Shown here: piece by piece, positions 11,202 through 22,549 of the stretch
Layout of the letters: each line of letters begins with the position of its first letter
Position numbering within the stretch: the stretch's first letter is position 1
The notes under the pieces: generated by a model
Database searches by the model: none
Seen by the model: the letters and a program-made list of their open reading frames with translations, nothing else
What the model was told of the DNA's origin: nothing
Source of the DNA: Astrocystis sublimbata
Lineage: Eukaryota > Ascomycota > Sordariomycetes > Xylariales > Xylariaceae
Reading direction: 5' to 3'
Length of the DNA: 64,000 nt
Assembly: GCA_022453515.1 (NCBI GenBank)
Contig: JAJNNY010000001.1
Location: 248,001 to 312,000 of the forward strand
Made by a program: the position numbers and the translations under genes

Positions 11202-12029
11202 ATGGCAGCCAACGACATAACCCTGCACCACCCGCGCATACTCTGCCTGCACGGCGGCGGCACCAACGCGCGCATCTTCCGCGCGCAATGCCGCGTGCTG
11301 TCGCGCTGGCTGGAGCCGGACTTCCGGCTCGCCTTCGCCGAGGCGCCGTACACGTCTGCGCCCGGGCCCGACGTCGCCTCCGTCTACGCCGGCGACGGGC
11401 CCTTCAAGCGCTGGCTGCGCTGGCTGCCGACGCACGAGGCCCTCGAGGACAAGGCCGCCGTGCGCGACGTCGACCGCGTCCTCAAAGAGGCCATGGACGC
11501 CGACGACGCCGCCGGCGCCGACGGGCCGTGGGTCGCGCTGCTGGGCTTCAGCCAGGGCGCCAAGCTAGCCGTGAGCTTGCTCTTCCGGCAACAGCAGCGC
11601 GCGCTGCGGCGGAAGGGAGGAGGAGGAGACGGGCGGCAGGAAAACGGCGGGTGGGGCGACGACGGGATCTACGACGGCTGGAAATTCGCTGTCGCGCTGG
11701 CCGGGCGCGCGCCGCTTGTGAATCTCGAGCCGGGCCTCTTCCAGTCGTCGTTGCTGAGCAACCCCTCCGAGATCGGACTGGCTGGGTCCCCGGACCTGAT
11801 GGAGATGGCGACGGAGAAGCACGTCTTGCGTCTGCCGTCGATTCATGTGCATGGGCGTGCGGATCCGGGCCTGGACCTCCACCGGGAGTTGGTCGAGCGG
11901 TATAGCGACCCTGCCTGTACGGAGGTCGTGGAGTGGGATGGCGGTCACCGGGTGGTTCTCAAGGGCCCTGATGTCCAGCTTGTGGTGGATGCTATTTTGA
12001 AGGTGGCGAAGGAGACGAAGGCGATATGA
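11202..12029 (+). CDS. FSH1-family serine hydrolase (alpha/beta hydrolase)
   Basis: An alpha/beta-hydrolase of the fungal FSH1 family (yeast Fsh1/2/3, human OVCA2), 275 residues and intronless. The oxyanion-region motif LCLHGGGTN is at residues 14-22. The nucleophile elbow GFSQG is at 115-119, with Ser117 the likely nucleophile. Asp221 (HGRADPGLD) and His249 (DGGHRVV) complete the triad, so the core looks intact. The open frame extends upstream to 10983, but only through pyrimidine-rich leader. The ATG at 11202 (AACCATGG) puts the first beta strand at the usual distance. A Gly/Arg-rich insertion (about 139-152) is not part of the core fold. The coding sequence is much more GC-rich than its flanks. 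Substrate unknown; relatives act as esterases or thioesterases, some in polyketide clusters. Confidence 0.87.
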   Translation: MAANDITLHHPRILCLHGGGTNARIFRAQCRVLSRWLEPDFRLAFAEAPYTSAPGPDVASVYAGDGPFKRWLRWLPTHEALEDKAAVRDVDRVLKEAMDADDAAGADGPWVALLGFSQGAKLAVSLLFRQQQRALRRKGGGGDGRQENGGWGDDGIYDGWKFAVALAGRAPLVNLEPGLFQSSLLSNPSEIGLAGSPDLMEMATEKHVLRLPSIHVHGRADPGLDLHRELVERYSDPACTEVVEWDGGHRVVLKGPDVQLVVDAILKVAKETKAI

Positions 12030-13831
12030 AGGATGTCGGTTTGGTGTCCTGAAGTGAAAACTTAGAAGAGTGGTTTGGCCTATTTGGGGCATGGCATTTG
12101 AATTACACTACATCACGGCGTTTTCGGCAGGCTTGGTTCAAGGCTCATTACACATGGTTGATGATTGGAGATATATCGCAAATGGTTTATTCAAGTTGTT
12201 GCTATTGGAACCAAACGGGCACAGTCACCTGAGACTTGTAGGCTCACTTCAAGAGAAAGATATATATATTCAGAAGGAAACACTGCGCAAACGTGACGCC
12301 TCTCGTGTCAAACCTATGCCACGATTGAATGTTGCGAAGCTCACAGGCAGGGTTGACCAGCGCGTCCTTTTGTCTAATTCACCAAAGCCGTCACTAGAAG
12401 TAACTAAAGATGTATCGTATGATTTCAGAAGACCTGCGTCTTCATTCAACCCTGTCCTGGCTTTCCCATTGCATATGAACACTCCCCACGTCAATTCCCT
12501 AGTGCTAGGTACTCATCAGTAGCTCCTCGTCTAATTACCTTGCACAGCTCAGGTCAAACAACTAACTCTATCAGACTTAAGGACTGTCAGCGAGATACTA
12601 GATACAGCTCAGGTCAATATCTGGCAGCCCAGTCGGCAGCGAATTTCAGATATTCCACCCGAATCAAGGAACGATTTCTCATATCTCAAGCCCTATAGCA
12701 TCGTGGAGATCTTTATAAAATAAAAATAAATAAAATAAATAGGGCTTCATTCTTCCACCGCCAACCTCATCGTTTTAATAGTGCGTAGATGAGTCTTCGC
12801 TGAGCCTTAGCCAATAAGGCATGTCAATCTTACTCGTCTCATAATTGAAATGGCCACGGGCAGCGACAAGAAAGACCCCTCAACTGAAAGGAGTGCGATA
12901 TCGATATCGAAAGTCACGATAGAGCGGAAGACCTTTCGAACTATTCAACTACAAATGATGCATGGGTAGCTACTGTGAAGTGCCCCATTTACGTGATACT
13001 ACCTACCCTTCAATCATTCAAAATGTCATTGTGCGCTGAGACGCGAGAGAGTACAGCCCCTAAATACCCTACACCTACATGTGTTGTCTATCTATGAATA
13101 CAGAGTTATAATTGACACTCTTCATGCGCGACGCTCAAAGCCACCAACATACCATTTTACAGAGGCAGATGAAGCTCACAATTCTACTATTTGAAGCAAA
13201 GTCAGTATATCGTGAAGCGCCAAAATATTAGGCCGAAGCCCCCAATTACTTACCTGTTCCTGCAATGAACTCTGTGTCGCATCTATCGGGCAGCCATCCC
13301 TTGGCCCGTCTGTCCCCTTCATCATGGGGCCACCTACATCGATGACATCGTAGGCGATGAAGTTCAACTCGGCATGCCGAGTGACCCGGCTCTTCCGACC
13401 TATGGCAAGGACAACTATGGTAAGAAAAAGTACGGTTTCGAAAGCTATGCCCGCAGAACACCAACCAGCGCATTATCTGCGGTAGGTAATGTAATGTTAC
13501 CTGCTGAAATATGGAGTTTCACTGGGGCAGGGCCATCTTGCGTGCGACCATCACGAGCGCCACTGACGTCACTGACACTTGGGTATTTCCCTACCTAATC
13601 CACATAGGCGTCCTCACGCCAATGCAGTCTGGTGTTGTAGCATGCATGCATGGCATTCTAACAACCTCCTGTTAATCTGTTTACTCTGCTAACCCCTTAC
13701 TACGAGGTACCTAGTAGGCCTAGGTAGTACTGATACGCAGGCGCAATCAATGCCTTGACCACAAGTGCACCGTATACTCTTTAATGGATATTATACTGGG
13801 ACCAATCATTCAGCGTAAACGGCCCAACATA
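12030..13831. other. Gene-free stretch between the hydrolase and tRNA-Gly
   Basis: No convincing coding sequence. It contains an A-rich AAAT repeat (about 12715-12740) and a 14-nt direct repeat, ACAGCTCAGGTCAA, at 12544-12557 and 12604-12617, exactly 60 bases apart. A 150-codon frame at 12070-12522 starts in the hydrolase 3' flank and has no recognisable pattern. Confidence 0.5.
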
Positions 13832-13902
13832 GCATCAGTGGTTTAGTGGTAAAATCCATCGTTGCCATCGATGGGCCCCGTGTTCGATTCACGGCTGATG
13901 CA
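13832..13902 (+). tRNA. tRNA-Gly (anticodon GCC)
   Basis: A 71-nt sequence folds as a cloverleaf. The acceptor strands GCATCAG and CTGATGC pair perfectly, followed by discriminator A. The D-arm contains GGTTTAGTGGTAAAATC. The anticodon stem CATCG/CGATG closes the loop TTGCCAT, giving anticodon GCC. The T-arm contains the B-box-like GTTCGATTC. There is no intron and no encoded CCA, as expected for a nuclear eukaryotic gene. A T-run follows immediately. Confidence 0.95.
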
Positions 13903-13905
13903 TAC

Positions 13906-13910
13906 TTTTT
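13906..13910 (+). terminator. RNA polymerase III T-run terminator of tRNA-Gly
   Basis: Five consecutive T residues begin four bases after the discriminator base, the usual pol III stop signal. Confidence 0.75.
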
Positions 13911-15309
13911 CGTATTTTTGCCTCCAGCGCAACTCCTGTTGTGTTACGTACAACCTACGAACACCTAGGTCATTATGACTTGGTATTCGTCACATAACCC
14001 CAATGGGATGCTTTAAGTTCCATATACTTTTTTTTCTTACTCAACCTTACCAACTTTGACTTCCTTCTTTTCACGAACCATGGGTTACCTGTCAATATTC
14101 AAAGTTCTGTCTAGAAGAGCCATAGCCCGCCTGGTGTTAGGTTAGGTATTGAGGGTCTCGGGTATCCGAGGTATCCAACCAACTGCATGAATCTCGTTTC
14201 ATGTTTGCCTACGCACGGAGATCATATTGTTGATCTTATCGAGTGAAGATTTGCTGTCCATTCGAAAAAAATTCCCATTTCGCCCCGACGGGAATGTTGG
14301 CCTGCATCCAACTACTGCGTGTCCTGCAGCTGCTTGTTCCACGTATCACATGTAATACCTGCCTACTACAGCTGCGAGGTGGAGCATACCTACACCTAGT
14401 GAACAGTACCAGCTCGCCCGAAATGCAACTTGGAACATTAGGTATGTTCTGTCAAAACTGGTGGAGATATCCCAATTGCCGTAGGTACTGGCTATGCTGG
14501 CTTGACTCTGTTCTCTCGGGAAATTCCTGTTCCGGCCAGTGTCCCATCATGCATGACGTATCTGAAGCGGGACGCAGGCACGCTTCTGGAAATATACCGG
14601 CTATTATTATTATTATTAAGTCAGGTACCATATGGACCCTGATCTACACAGCACTCAGATCTGCATTTCAAAGCATTGGATTGGGAGGAAGCTGCACATG
14701 CACCTCCCGTATGATATCTACGGCGTGATAAGCATCATACAGATGTTGGCGCTTTGTGTAGTGGCACCTCATGATGCTAGGGAATGCACGTTGGAATGTG
14801 GACTTGTATCGTCCCTGATTCTGCCTATTCTCTTCTAGGCTGTTTGGTGTACTTTGCAACACGAGACGCAGTAATCGTGACTTAGGTAGGCAACGGACGC
14901 AAACTGTTGATGCTCTCTATTCGCAGCATCTCACTTAGCACGGTGAAAACAATGGTAGACAAGAGTATGAGTGATATCGGGTACGTCAAGTATTGACTTG
15001 CCGCCCTATGTATGATTGAGTGCCCCTTCTGGCATCTCATGGTATATTAGAATTAAACATGCAGAGCATGTGTCTATGCGTCTAATGTTCATTCCGTTTG
15101 GTCCCAATCTGTCCCAGTCTGTGTCGACCATGTCTATCAGATTCTTATGTCCGTCCTTTTTTGTTTCTGGAGATCATTCTGATCCATCCATTGTACCCGA
15201 GTCTATGGTTTCCCATCCGTAATACGCCCGCTCTAAGTAAAAGCAAACCGAAATTCAAAACGCAAGAAAATGCAATGTCAACCGATCCAGTCTATTAATT
15301 GGGATCAGT
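13911..15309. other. Gene-free stretch between tRNA-Gly and the kinase 3' end
   Basis: No recognised gene. It contains a short (ATT)n microsatellite (14602-14618). A 161-codon frame (14243-14728) has no family resemblance and poor coding character. Confidence 0.5.
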
Positions 15310-16598
15310 TTATTCCTCAGCCACATCCGCGAACCAAGGGTGCTCCAAGGCTTGATCAGCGGTGATCCGCTTGCGGGGATCAAAGTTGGTCATTTTGCCG
15401 ATGAGATCTTTGAAGTCGTCATCGAGTAGGTTGCTCTTCCAGAGAGCGAAGGGGCGCCGGGGGTTCTTCTCGTCAAACGAGTCGGCGATACGCTTAAAGT
15501 CGTTGGTCCAAGGGTGTCGCCGACCGAGGTATTTCAGAAACCCATCGAAATTGTTCCAATCCGCAAAGTAGGACACCTGGCGTGTAAGGATGTCGATGGT
15601 TGGGTCGATCTGGCGGTCTCCGTCGGCGAGGAATATAACACTCCGTAGGCGAAGGAAAATGAACTGCATTCGGTGTTAGTGCCATTTGGGTAACAAGGCA
15701 AAGAGGGAAAACAACGTACGACTATCGCCAAGGAGAAAATGTCGGAAGGCTTGCCAACTGCGCCTTGAACATGGGCCTCGGGACTGCGCCAAAGCTGGTT
15801 GCCGACTTGCATGCCGCTGAGAGCCTGTCCTGGTGGTATGAGTGTGGAGTCCTCCAGGTCGGACAGCTGAACTCGGTCTACAGCGATGCCCTCGGGTGTC
15901 TCCCGATAGTCGATCATAATGTTGTTGGCCTTGACATCTGTAGACGGAAAGTTAGACTGTGAACCGCATTATCGTAACAGCAGTCGAGACAACGTACCGA
16001 GATGAGCGATGTTCTGGGAGTGCAAAGTAGCGAGGCCCCGAAGAGTGTCCCGAAGAATCCGCTTTTGTGTCGCCAACGAGATGTCCTTGAAGGCGAAGTT
16101 GAGAAGGTGGTCCGTTAGATATTCGTTCACGAACATCTTCTGGTCGGGGACAGTGTCCCTCAATGCCCTCAAGTAGGGAGATCGGTTGAATCTCAGCTGT
16201 AGTGGCAGCGAGTAGTTGTAGTCCTTCTCGAAGAGGCTCTTCAACACGAACATCTTCTCATCCGCCCTGATGGTGTTGTTAGTCATGCCATTCAAGGTTG
16301 CGTGCGGCAAGCATGATGGATGGTTAGCTTACCTTGCCAGGTAGACCTGGCGGTTCTGTCTGTCCTGCAGCACATTTTGAATTGTGTACTCCTTTCCGGA
16401 GTAACCCCTCAGTATAACGCCCGGTTCGATCAAATCTGGAGATAGCACGGACGAGTGCTCGACGGTGCTGGCATGCCGAGTAGCGCTGCCGTTTACGACA
16501 ACGTTCAAGGCCTGTCTAGCTGGCGACAGACCAGTTCTGGGAATTGTAGCCAAGGGCTTCAGCGCGGTCAACGATTGCGGGAGAGCCGCGCCACGCAT
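15310..16598 (-). CDS. Divergent protein kinase with mitochondrial-like N-terminus
   Basis: Four exons (16333-16598, 15998-16266, 15720-15937, 15310-15663) join in frame to 368 residues. Residues 1-45 are basic and Ser/Thr/Ala-rich with few acids, like a mitochondrial presequence (inferred only). The kinase fold follows. The first lobe lacks a glycine loop (about 71-89, ending in VYLAR). Lys98 (FVLK) fits the ATP-binding lysine. The catalytic loop is HLDVKANN (177-184) with Asp179, Lys181 and Asn184. The metal-binding motif is DLE (205-207) instead of DFG, and SPE replaces APE (WRSPEAH). The last exon ends in a standard kinase C-lobe, FDPRKRITADQALEHPWF. The key charged residues are kept, so activity is plausible despite the odd motifs. 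I chose the ATG at 16598 because the frame upstream is not protein-like. Target unknown. Confidence 0.8.
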
Positions 16599-19500
16599 AT
16601 TATAGGCTTCTAGATAGCTGGTATGGGATTCCAACGAGTTACAAGGAAATGAATGCTCGACGAGGGCGACCAAGATACAGCAGTAATTTCTGATGCTAAT
16701 GGATATATGGGCTCTGGATTCTGCCGGTAGAGAACAAGCAACAAACACGTCTATATGTCTATATCAACGAAAAAAGAACGAGGGGAGGGGTGTTGAAGAG
16801 GGATGAACATGATCGTCTATCGATATTGGCATTTGGGCGGCGGGTTGGATGGCAGTTTTGTTCATCGAAGAATGCAAGCTGCAGCGGGCTGCTGCACCGA
16901 GCTCGGACCCCCCACGGATCGATAGGCACCTGGGCAAGGGACGGGCGGAGACAGGGCTGACCCAAGCCCCGACCAGGGCCAATAGGTCACAAGATGGTGA
17001 AGAATCTGCGCTTGAGTCCTGTCCACCCGCTACCTACGGCTAGCACAGGTACCGGATACAGGCATCAGCTGCCTGCGCTCGCCGGCGGCCCTGACAAATT
17101 TAGGGGCTTGCTCACTAAAGCCTGCCAAGACCTCGAGTCCACGAGGGATCCACCCGCTTCCCATAAATTCCCACAGAATGTCCAGGGTGTCCCCCCCACC
17201 CATTCCCATCAAGCTCCATTGATTTCCCTGGATTCCCACCACGCTGCCACCGGACTCCGCTGCGGCGCTGCCGCGGGTGGCTAGAGCGGAGCCATGCGGC
17301 TGCGAGATTACAAGATTGCTTCTTGGGTGCTTGGGTCTGCTTGGGCATGGGGGGCATGATTGGCTTAGCTTGCTTCGACATTTTTGGATTTTTGCATCGT
17401 GGTGGATGCCATTCCCACCAGACCCGCTCGCATCTCAACCAGATGCCGACCAAGCTCGACCAAGCACTCGCAAACTTGGACCGCCATGGGGCTCAAGAGG
17501 GTCGAGACCCGTTTTGACACTTCCGTGGTCTCGTCTAGTTTCTGTCTAGTCCTGCACACCAAGCTGACCCAAACACACCGCCAGCCGAAAAGCCTTACTG
17601 TTGTGCTAATCAGAACCTGCTGTTGCAGTCCATGTTGCTACAGTATGCAGTTGATTGTGCCCGTGTGTGGCAGCAAATGTGACTCAGATGGAGAAAGATT
17701 CGGTTGTTGCTTCTGATATCGAGTCGGCTATCTCTTGGCCCAGCTGGCCAGGTGAACTCTACCCTGAACCGTCCATCCGTCTACACATCCCTAGCTGATC
17801 TGTCCCATGGTAGGTACATGCTCGAACCTGCGAGGTGCAGCGAATGAGCGGTTGAGGATAGACTGATATGCCTGCTCGTAAGTCCGAACAGGTAATCCGG
17901 CGCGAACAAACGGCGCCGGGAAGGGAGAGATATCTGGATTACAAAGATATGGCCGACGAAGGAATCGGCGACAGATAACAAATCACACAATGTGCACTGC
18001 ACTAAGTAAATCCTGTGTCCCACCTCAAAATCCTATCTTTAGCCAGCAGGCTGTACTCGTAAGTATCCCGGCCCCCCAGCTTCGTCCAGAGGTCGAGAGA
18101 GGTTAGCACCGTTCTCGCTAACACACTGGAATGGCAGTTGGAAAGCTTGTCGATAATTTCTGCTGCATTTGGGCGCCCAGACCAGGCGAGACGGAACCGA
18201 AACCAATCCGGCCCAGAGACTTTTAGATTGGGCCCCGAAAACGGCTTAACCGTAGATGGTTGACAACTTGAGATGAGCTGGCGACAACTAACAAAAGCCA
18301 CAGCCGGCGCGCCGCGAGCAATGGCGCCGCACTGGAACTCGCCCTTCCACACTCCATATATACATAGTGAGTACACTTATCAATACTAGTAAGAATCAGG
18401 TGCTCACGGCTGGCGGTAGACCAAAATAGCCACAGCACTATCCAATCTATTACTTCGTGTTCATAGCAATGGAGTGGTCGCGTTGACAACCTGGAGCTTA
18501 ACAACCAGGTCAGAATGCGCGGTCTAGCTAAGTCCGATATTGCTCGCTAATTCGAAGCATGCAACTTGGAAGTAAACTCAGTCAAGCATAACCTCCGGTT
18601 TACATCGACATACACCGTTTACGATCAAGTACATGCATTCTACCTGGGTCAGAGTAAGGATAAGATATCGAATATGGAATAGGCCTACGTATGCGTGCAA
18701 TGCGGTCTCTTACAATGTGGGTTACAGCAGCCGTGCTGAGCTGTGTGTGCCAGTCGGTAAGGTTCCTTGATCGGACTTACGAGTACGCATTGTCATTGGA
18801 AACCCCCATCCGTGCGCAATTAAAACCACTATATTCTGCTCCGGATTCCGCGCTCAAACGATGCTTGGCAAGTGGGCGCTCGAAACATGTCAATCAAACC
18901 CCCACACAGGGGGCTGGCTCGGCTGGGACACCGTCTGGGTGGACAGCTCTCGAAAAGGCATCGTGCAAGCGTTCACGATTCCTCATTTGATACCTCTGGC
19001 GGTTGTCCCTTGTCCGACAGCACGGTACCTACCTACATAGGCATTTCGAGGCGCGCTCCAGACCTGCTTACCGCCAGGTCACCTGCAGTAGTGCTATGTG
19101 CTGTCGGGCGAAGCAGTGCTACGCACACACTCTCTGCTGTGCATTGGCGAGCTGTCACGTTATTCTGCTCAAATGCCATCGAATCGGTAAGTTCTGCCGA
19201 CGCACACACGAAGAATGCATCGTGGGGTTACGGGTCTCGTGGCCGCAGCGCGTGGGGTCGAGAAAAAAAGGCGACTGCGCTGACGAGGCACGCTGCAGGA
19301 CGTACACCAGGTAAGCTTATTAAAAGGTTGGCATGCTTCGCATTCCTGATCGCAAAAATCCCTCTTCCTGATGCCTGGTTAAATGCCTCTTCGTGTAGGT
19401 GTCTGCCAATATCTCCCAGAATTACCCGTTCTCGACCTCTCAGAGAGATCAATGTTGACACGTGGGAGCTTTGAACGAGGGAGAGCGAACTAGCCGTGAT

Positions 19501-19826
19501 TCGATGCCAAATCAGGCCCGTGTCCCCCGTGAGGCGCTGGGGGCGTCGGTCCCATGACCATCAGATGCAGCGGTGTGAAACCGGACTCGAAATCCTTCTC
19601 ATAAGGCATTGATTAAGTGAGCTACCTACGTTGTCAACGACGCTCGAGGACAAACAAATCCACGTTGACCGATATCGACACGATGCTACCGAGTATCTGT
19701 CCACGCGTCCCACGACTACACCAGCTCACTTTTTTCGTTTGCCGTGATCGTATGAGGCCTGGGGCCTGGTCTAAGTCTATGAACATATCGGTTTTTAACT
19801 GAGTGATCTGGACCAATGGTTCTCAA
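16599..19826. other. Gene-free 3.2-kb stretch between the kinase and P450 genes
   Basis: No gene recognised. Around 17000-17560 the DNA is GC-richer and open in several frames on both strands, which usually marks composition rather than coding. A 200-codon frame at 18872-19474 is Ser/Arg/Ala-rich with no domain-like pattern. A TACC tract is at 19027-19036. Confidence 0.5.
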
Positions 19827-21748
19827 TCATTGCTCTCGTAATCTGACGTGCACCGGCATGCCGTCTTTAGGATGAACGATGCCGTTGCCGGCCCAGTACA
19901 GGCGCTCCCCATCAATCTTGCCTCGTGGGGCGGTCACTCCCTTCGAGTCTCTATATATGGGTAATAACGATTAGCGCGTTCCGCCCACCATAACGTCGTC
20001 GATAGTGACACCGGGAAGGGCATAACTTACTGTAACGTATCCCACTTATCCCAAGCCTCTTCTATGTCGAACCGTCGGGCGACCAGAACGGCGACGATTC
20101 GGAGCTCGATCAGCGCCAGTTCCAATCCGATGCAGTTCCTCGGGCCTATGGAGAACGGCGCCCACGCCAGGTTGTTGACAGGGTACAGTTCATCGCCCTT
20201 GGGCACCGTCCACCGCTCGGGGATGAAATCGTTGGGGTGCGGCCAGTAGTTGGGGTGACGCGCGACGCCCGGAGCCGACAGCCATAACCCAAAGCCTTCT
20301 ACGGGGTAGCGCATCGATGAGCCAGGCGCGGTCAGGCAGTATCCCGGAGGCGCCTCACGTAGGGTGGCCGCCAGAGGATGGAGCCGTAGCGTTTCCTTGA
20401 TCACCCCGAGAGTGTACGGCAGTGAATAGAGGAGGTGGGGAGATCGGCTGAGAGTGCTGACGACCTCACTATCCGGACCTAGCACCGCATCGTGCTCTGC
20501 GCGAAGCTTGGCCAGACATTCCGGGTTGTCATGCACTCGTTTCAACATAAAGCAAATCGTCGCCGCCGTCGTGTCATGTCCCGCGAAGACGAAAGCCTTC
20601 AGATTAGAAACAAGTCTGTCGACGTACTCCGCGTTGGGCTTTTCTCTGGACGCGTTCGGGTCGTCTTTGTCGACGTACTTGAGAGCTAGATCTAAGATTG
20701 TCTTCACTTGCGAGTCATTCGAGACTTCCTTGAGTTTGGTCTGTATGTGAGGCTCGAGGAAGTTTGCCATGGTTGCATTGTTGCGCCGAGCACGGGCATT
20801 GTGCCAGGGCATGCGGCCGAGAGGTATAGCGCGAGCAGCATTTGCGCCCTCGTTCATTACCTTGATCTGGTCCAACAGAGCGGTCTTGAGTGGGCTAGGC
20901 TCGGGTCGACTTTGCTCCTTTAGGCGCATGCCACTGTGAGGCCAGAGTCAGAAGATATCGAAGAGATGGTGTAGGTGCTGTAGGGTCTTGCTACCCTCCG
21001 TGATAAAGACTTACAGTGCTGCTCTGCAGATGATGTCAAATGTGAGGTTTGTGGTCTTTTCCTCAATTTGAAAAACTGGACCCCATTCACCTCCCTTCCC
21101 AGCCGAGCTTTCAAGTTGCGATACGAAAATCGAGACTTCCTCGAGGAGCTCTGGGAGCATCGCGATCAAGTTCCGCTGGCTGAAGCCAGGGCTGAATCTT
21201 GATCGCCAAGTCTTCCATTCTTGCCCTTCATTGGACACCATGTCAAGGCCACCTGTAAGTGGATCGAGGAAATTCTTGGTGAGGCCCAATTTGGGCAGGC
21301 TTGGTGTCTGCGCAAACTGAGACGCTGCAACAGGGTCAAAAACCACTGCAAAGGGTTGCTCGACAGGCCAGATATCCAAGTATACGACAGGTGGCGGAAA
21401 GTCGAGATCTGGGAAATACCTCCGGCAGTTTTTGATGAGCCACGTGTGAAACGAATAAAAATTGGCGTCTGAAGGGTTCTCGGCTCTCCAATCCCCAAGA
21501 ACCTTTAAGTGCCCGAATATTGCTGAGTGTGGCAGAATAGGCTATAATAATGGTTAGGCCATAACACTTTTTTGATTTTTGATATGGAAGTCTGCATCGC
21601 GGCCACTCACAATTCCTTGGGCCTTCAACCCTCTCACCCGCGACCGCTGTACATAACCTTTGTACAGAATTCGGGCGACTAGGAACACTACAAAGGCTCC
21701 GACAGCTCGGATGAGCGTCGAAGTCATTGAGGTTCCGTGCGATGGCAT
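19827..21748 (-). CDS. Cytochrome P450 monooxygenase
   Basis: A membrane-anchored heme monooxygenase in four exons: 21611-21748, 21015-21541, 20031-20933 and 19827-19950 (563 residues). Residues about 11-28 are the N-terminal membrane anchor. Later landmarks are the I-helix AGHDTT (339-344), the K-helix ETLR (402-405), PERW (460-463) and the heme loop FSIGPRNCIG with Cys489 as the iron ligand. The third exon appears to stop at a TAA, but that TAA sits inside a perfect GTAAGT donor. Splicing to the fourth exon adds the usual P450 tail, GERLYWAG and DGMPVHVRLR. The first in-frame ATG is at 21748; a second at 21727 would also keep the anchor. It reminds me of CYP59/StcS-like P450s, but the substrate cannot be read from sequence. 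The secreted DUF1996 gene lies about 800 bp upstream on the same strand. Confidence 0.9.
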
Positions 21749-22549
21749 CTTGCGCAATCCAAAACTGCGTCAAGCGTCGTGATAAAGAACCCCGAGTCTG
21801 CAAACTCGGTGAGGAACGGGATGCGGTTCTTTAGATAAATTGTATCCAGTCACCGACAGGCCCCTGCAATGCATATGATTGGAAACGAGGCCAATTGATT
21901 GGTGGGCTCTAGGATATTAAAAGGGGCCGAGGACTTCGTAGTGCTGATAATCGGTATGGTACTAAGCGTTGCGCTAGGTAAGGCTTTGCTTCATTCACAT
22001 TCACTAAGTGATCCAAAGCTAAAGGCCCAGACCACAGGCGTCAAGGACGGTTGGTAGTAGCCTATCTGTTGAATATCCACGTTACACAATCCGGAAAGTG
22101 CCAAACTTTATAATATTGAAATCCGTGCTTTCAAGGTTGCACGGAGTAAGGCTAATAGCACAGGATCAGAAGGAGTCCCGGAGTTGACAGACCCGCCATT
22201 TCGCAGGAGATAATGCAGTCTTGGCTTATAAGATGTCAACTTAGGAGCAAGCCCAAAGTGATCTCACAGCTACCTGAGAGTACTTATTGACAATTGTTAT
22301 GGGTGATAACCATATCCCTAATACTGACACCAAGTTGACATGCAAAATTTCTTTTCGGTAGGTACGTTTAAATGTCAAGTGATAAAAGTGCAGGCAAACC
22401 TACGATAACCTTGGAGCTATCTAGTATTCACAACAGGCGTAATAGAAAGAATGAGGCGGTAGGTGTGACAGCACTAGCCAATTACAGAATGGTATTATGG
22501 GTCTCTGCACTGCTGTCTTCCAGACTACCATGTGTTTCTAACCATACAC
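21749..22549. other. Spacer upstream of the P450 gene
   Basis: AT-rich, with no coding pattern. It should carry the P450 promoter and the 3' end of the DUF1996 gene, both read leftwards. Confidence 0.5.

Noticed and set aside
11045..11905. 286-codon plus frame across the FSH1-type gene
   Set aside because: Arg/Ala-rich shadow produced by the high GC content of the real frame, which carries the intact catalytic motifs.
12070..12522. 150-codon plus frame after the hydrolase gene
   Set aside because: It starts in the 3' flank, has no pattern or leader, and its composition matches the non-coding surroundings.
17000..17560. Cluster of overlapping frames on both strands
   Set aside because: Being open in many phases at once is a composition effect. 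No frame shows a domain, a signal peptide or good splice sites.
17811..17840. tRNA-like GGTTCGAGC on the minus strand
   Set aside because: The T-loop sequence is suggestive, but the flanking bases do not form a T-stem and no D-arm or anticodon stem could be placed.
18872..19474. 200-codon plus frame
   Set aside because: Ser/Arg/Ala-rich with no recognisable segment, and overlapped by another open phase. Too weak to report as a gene.
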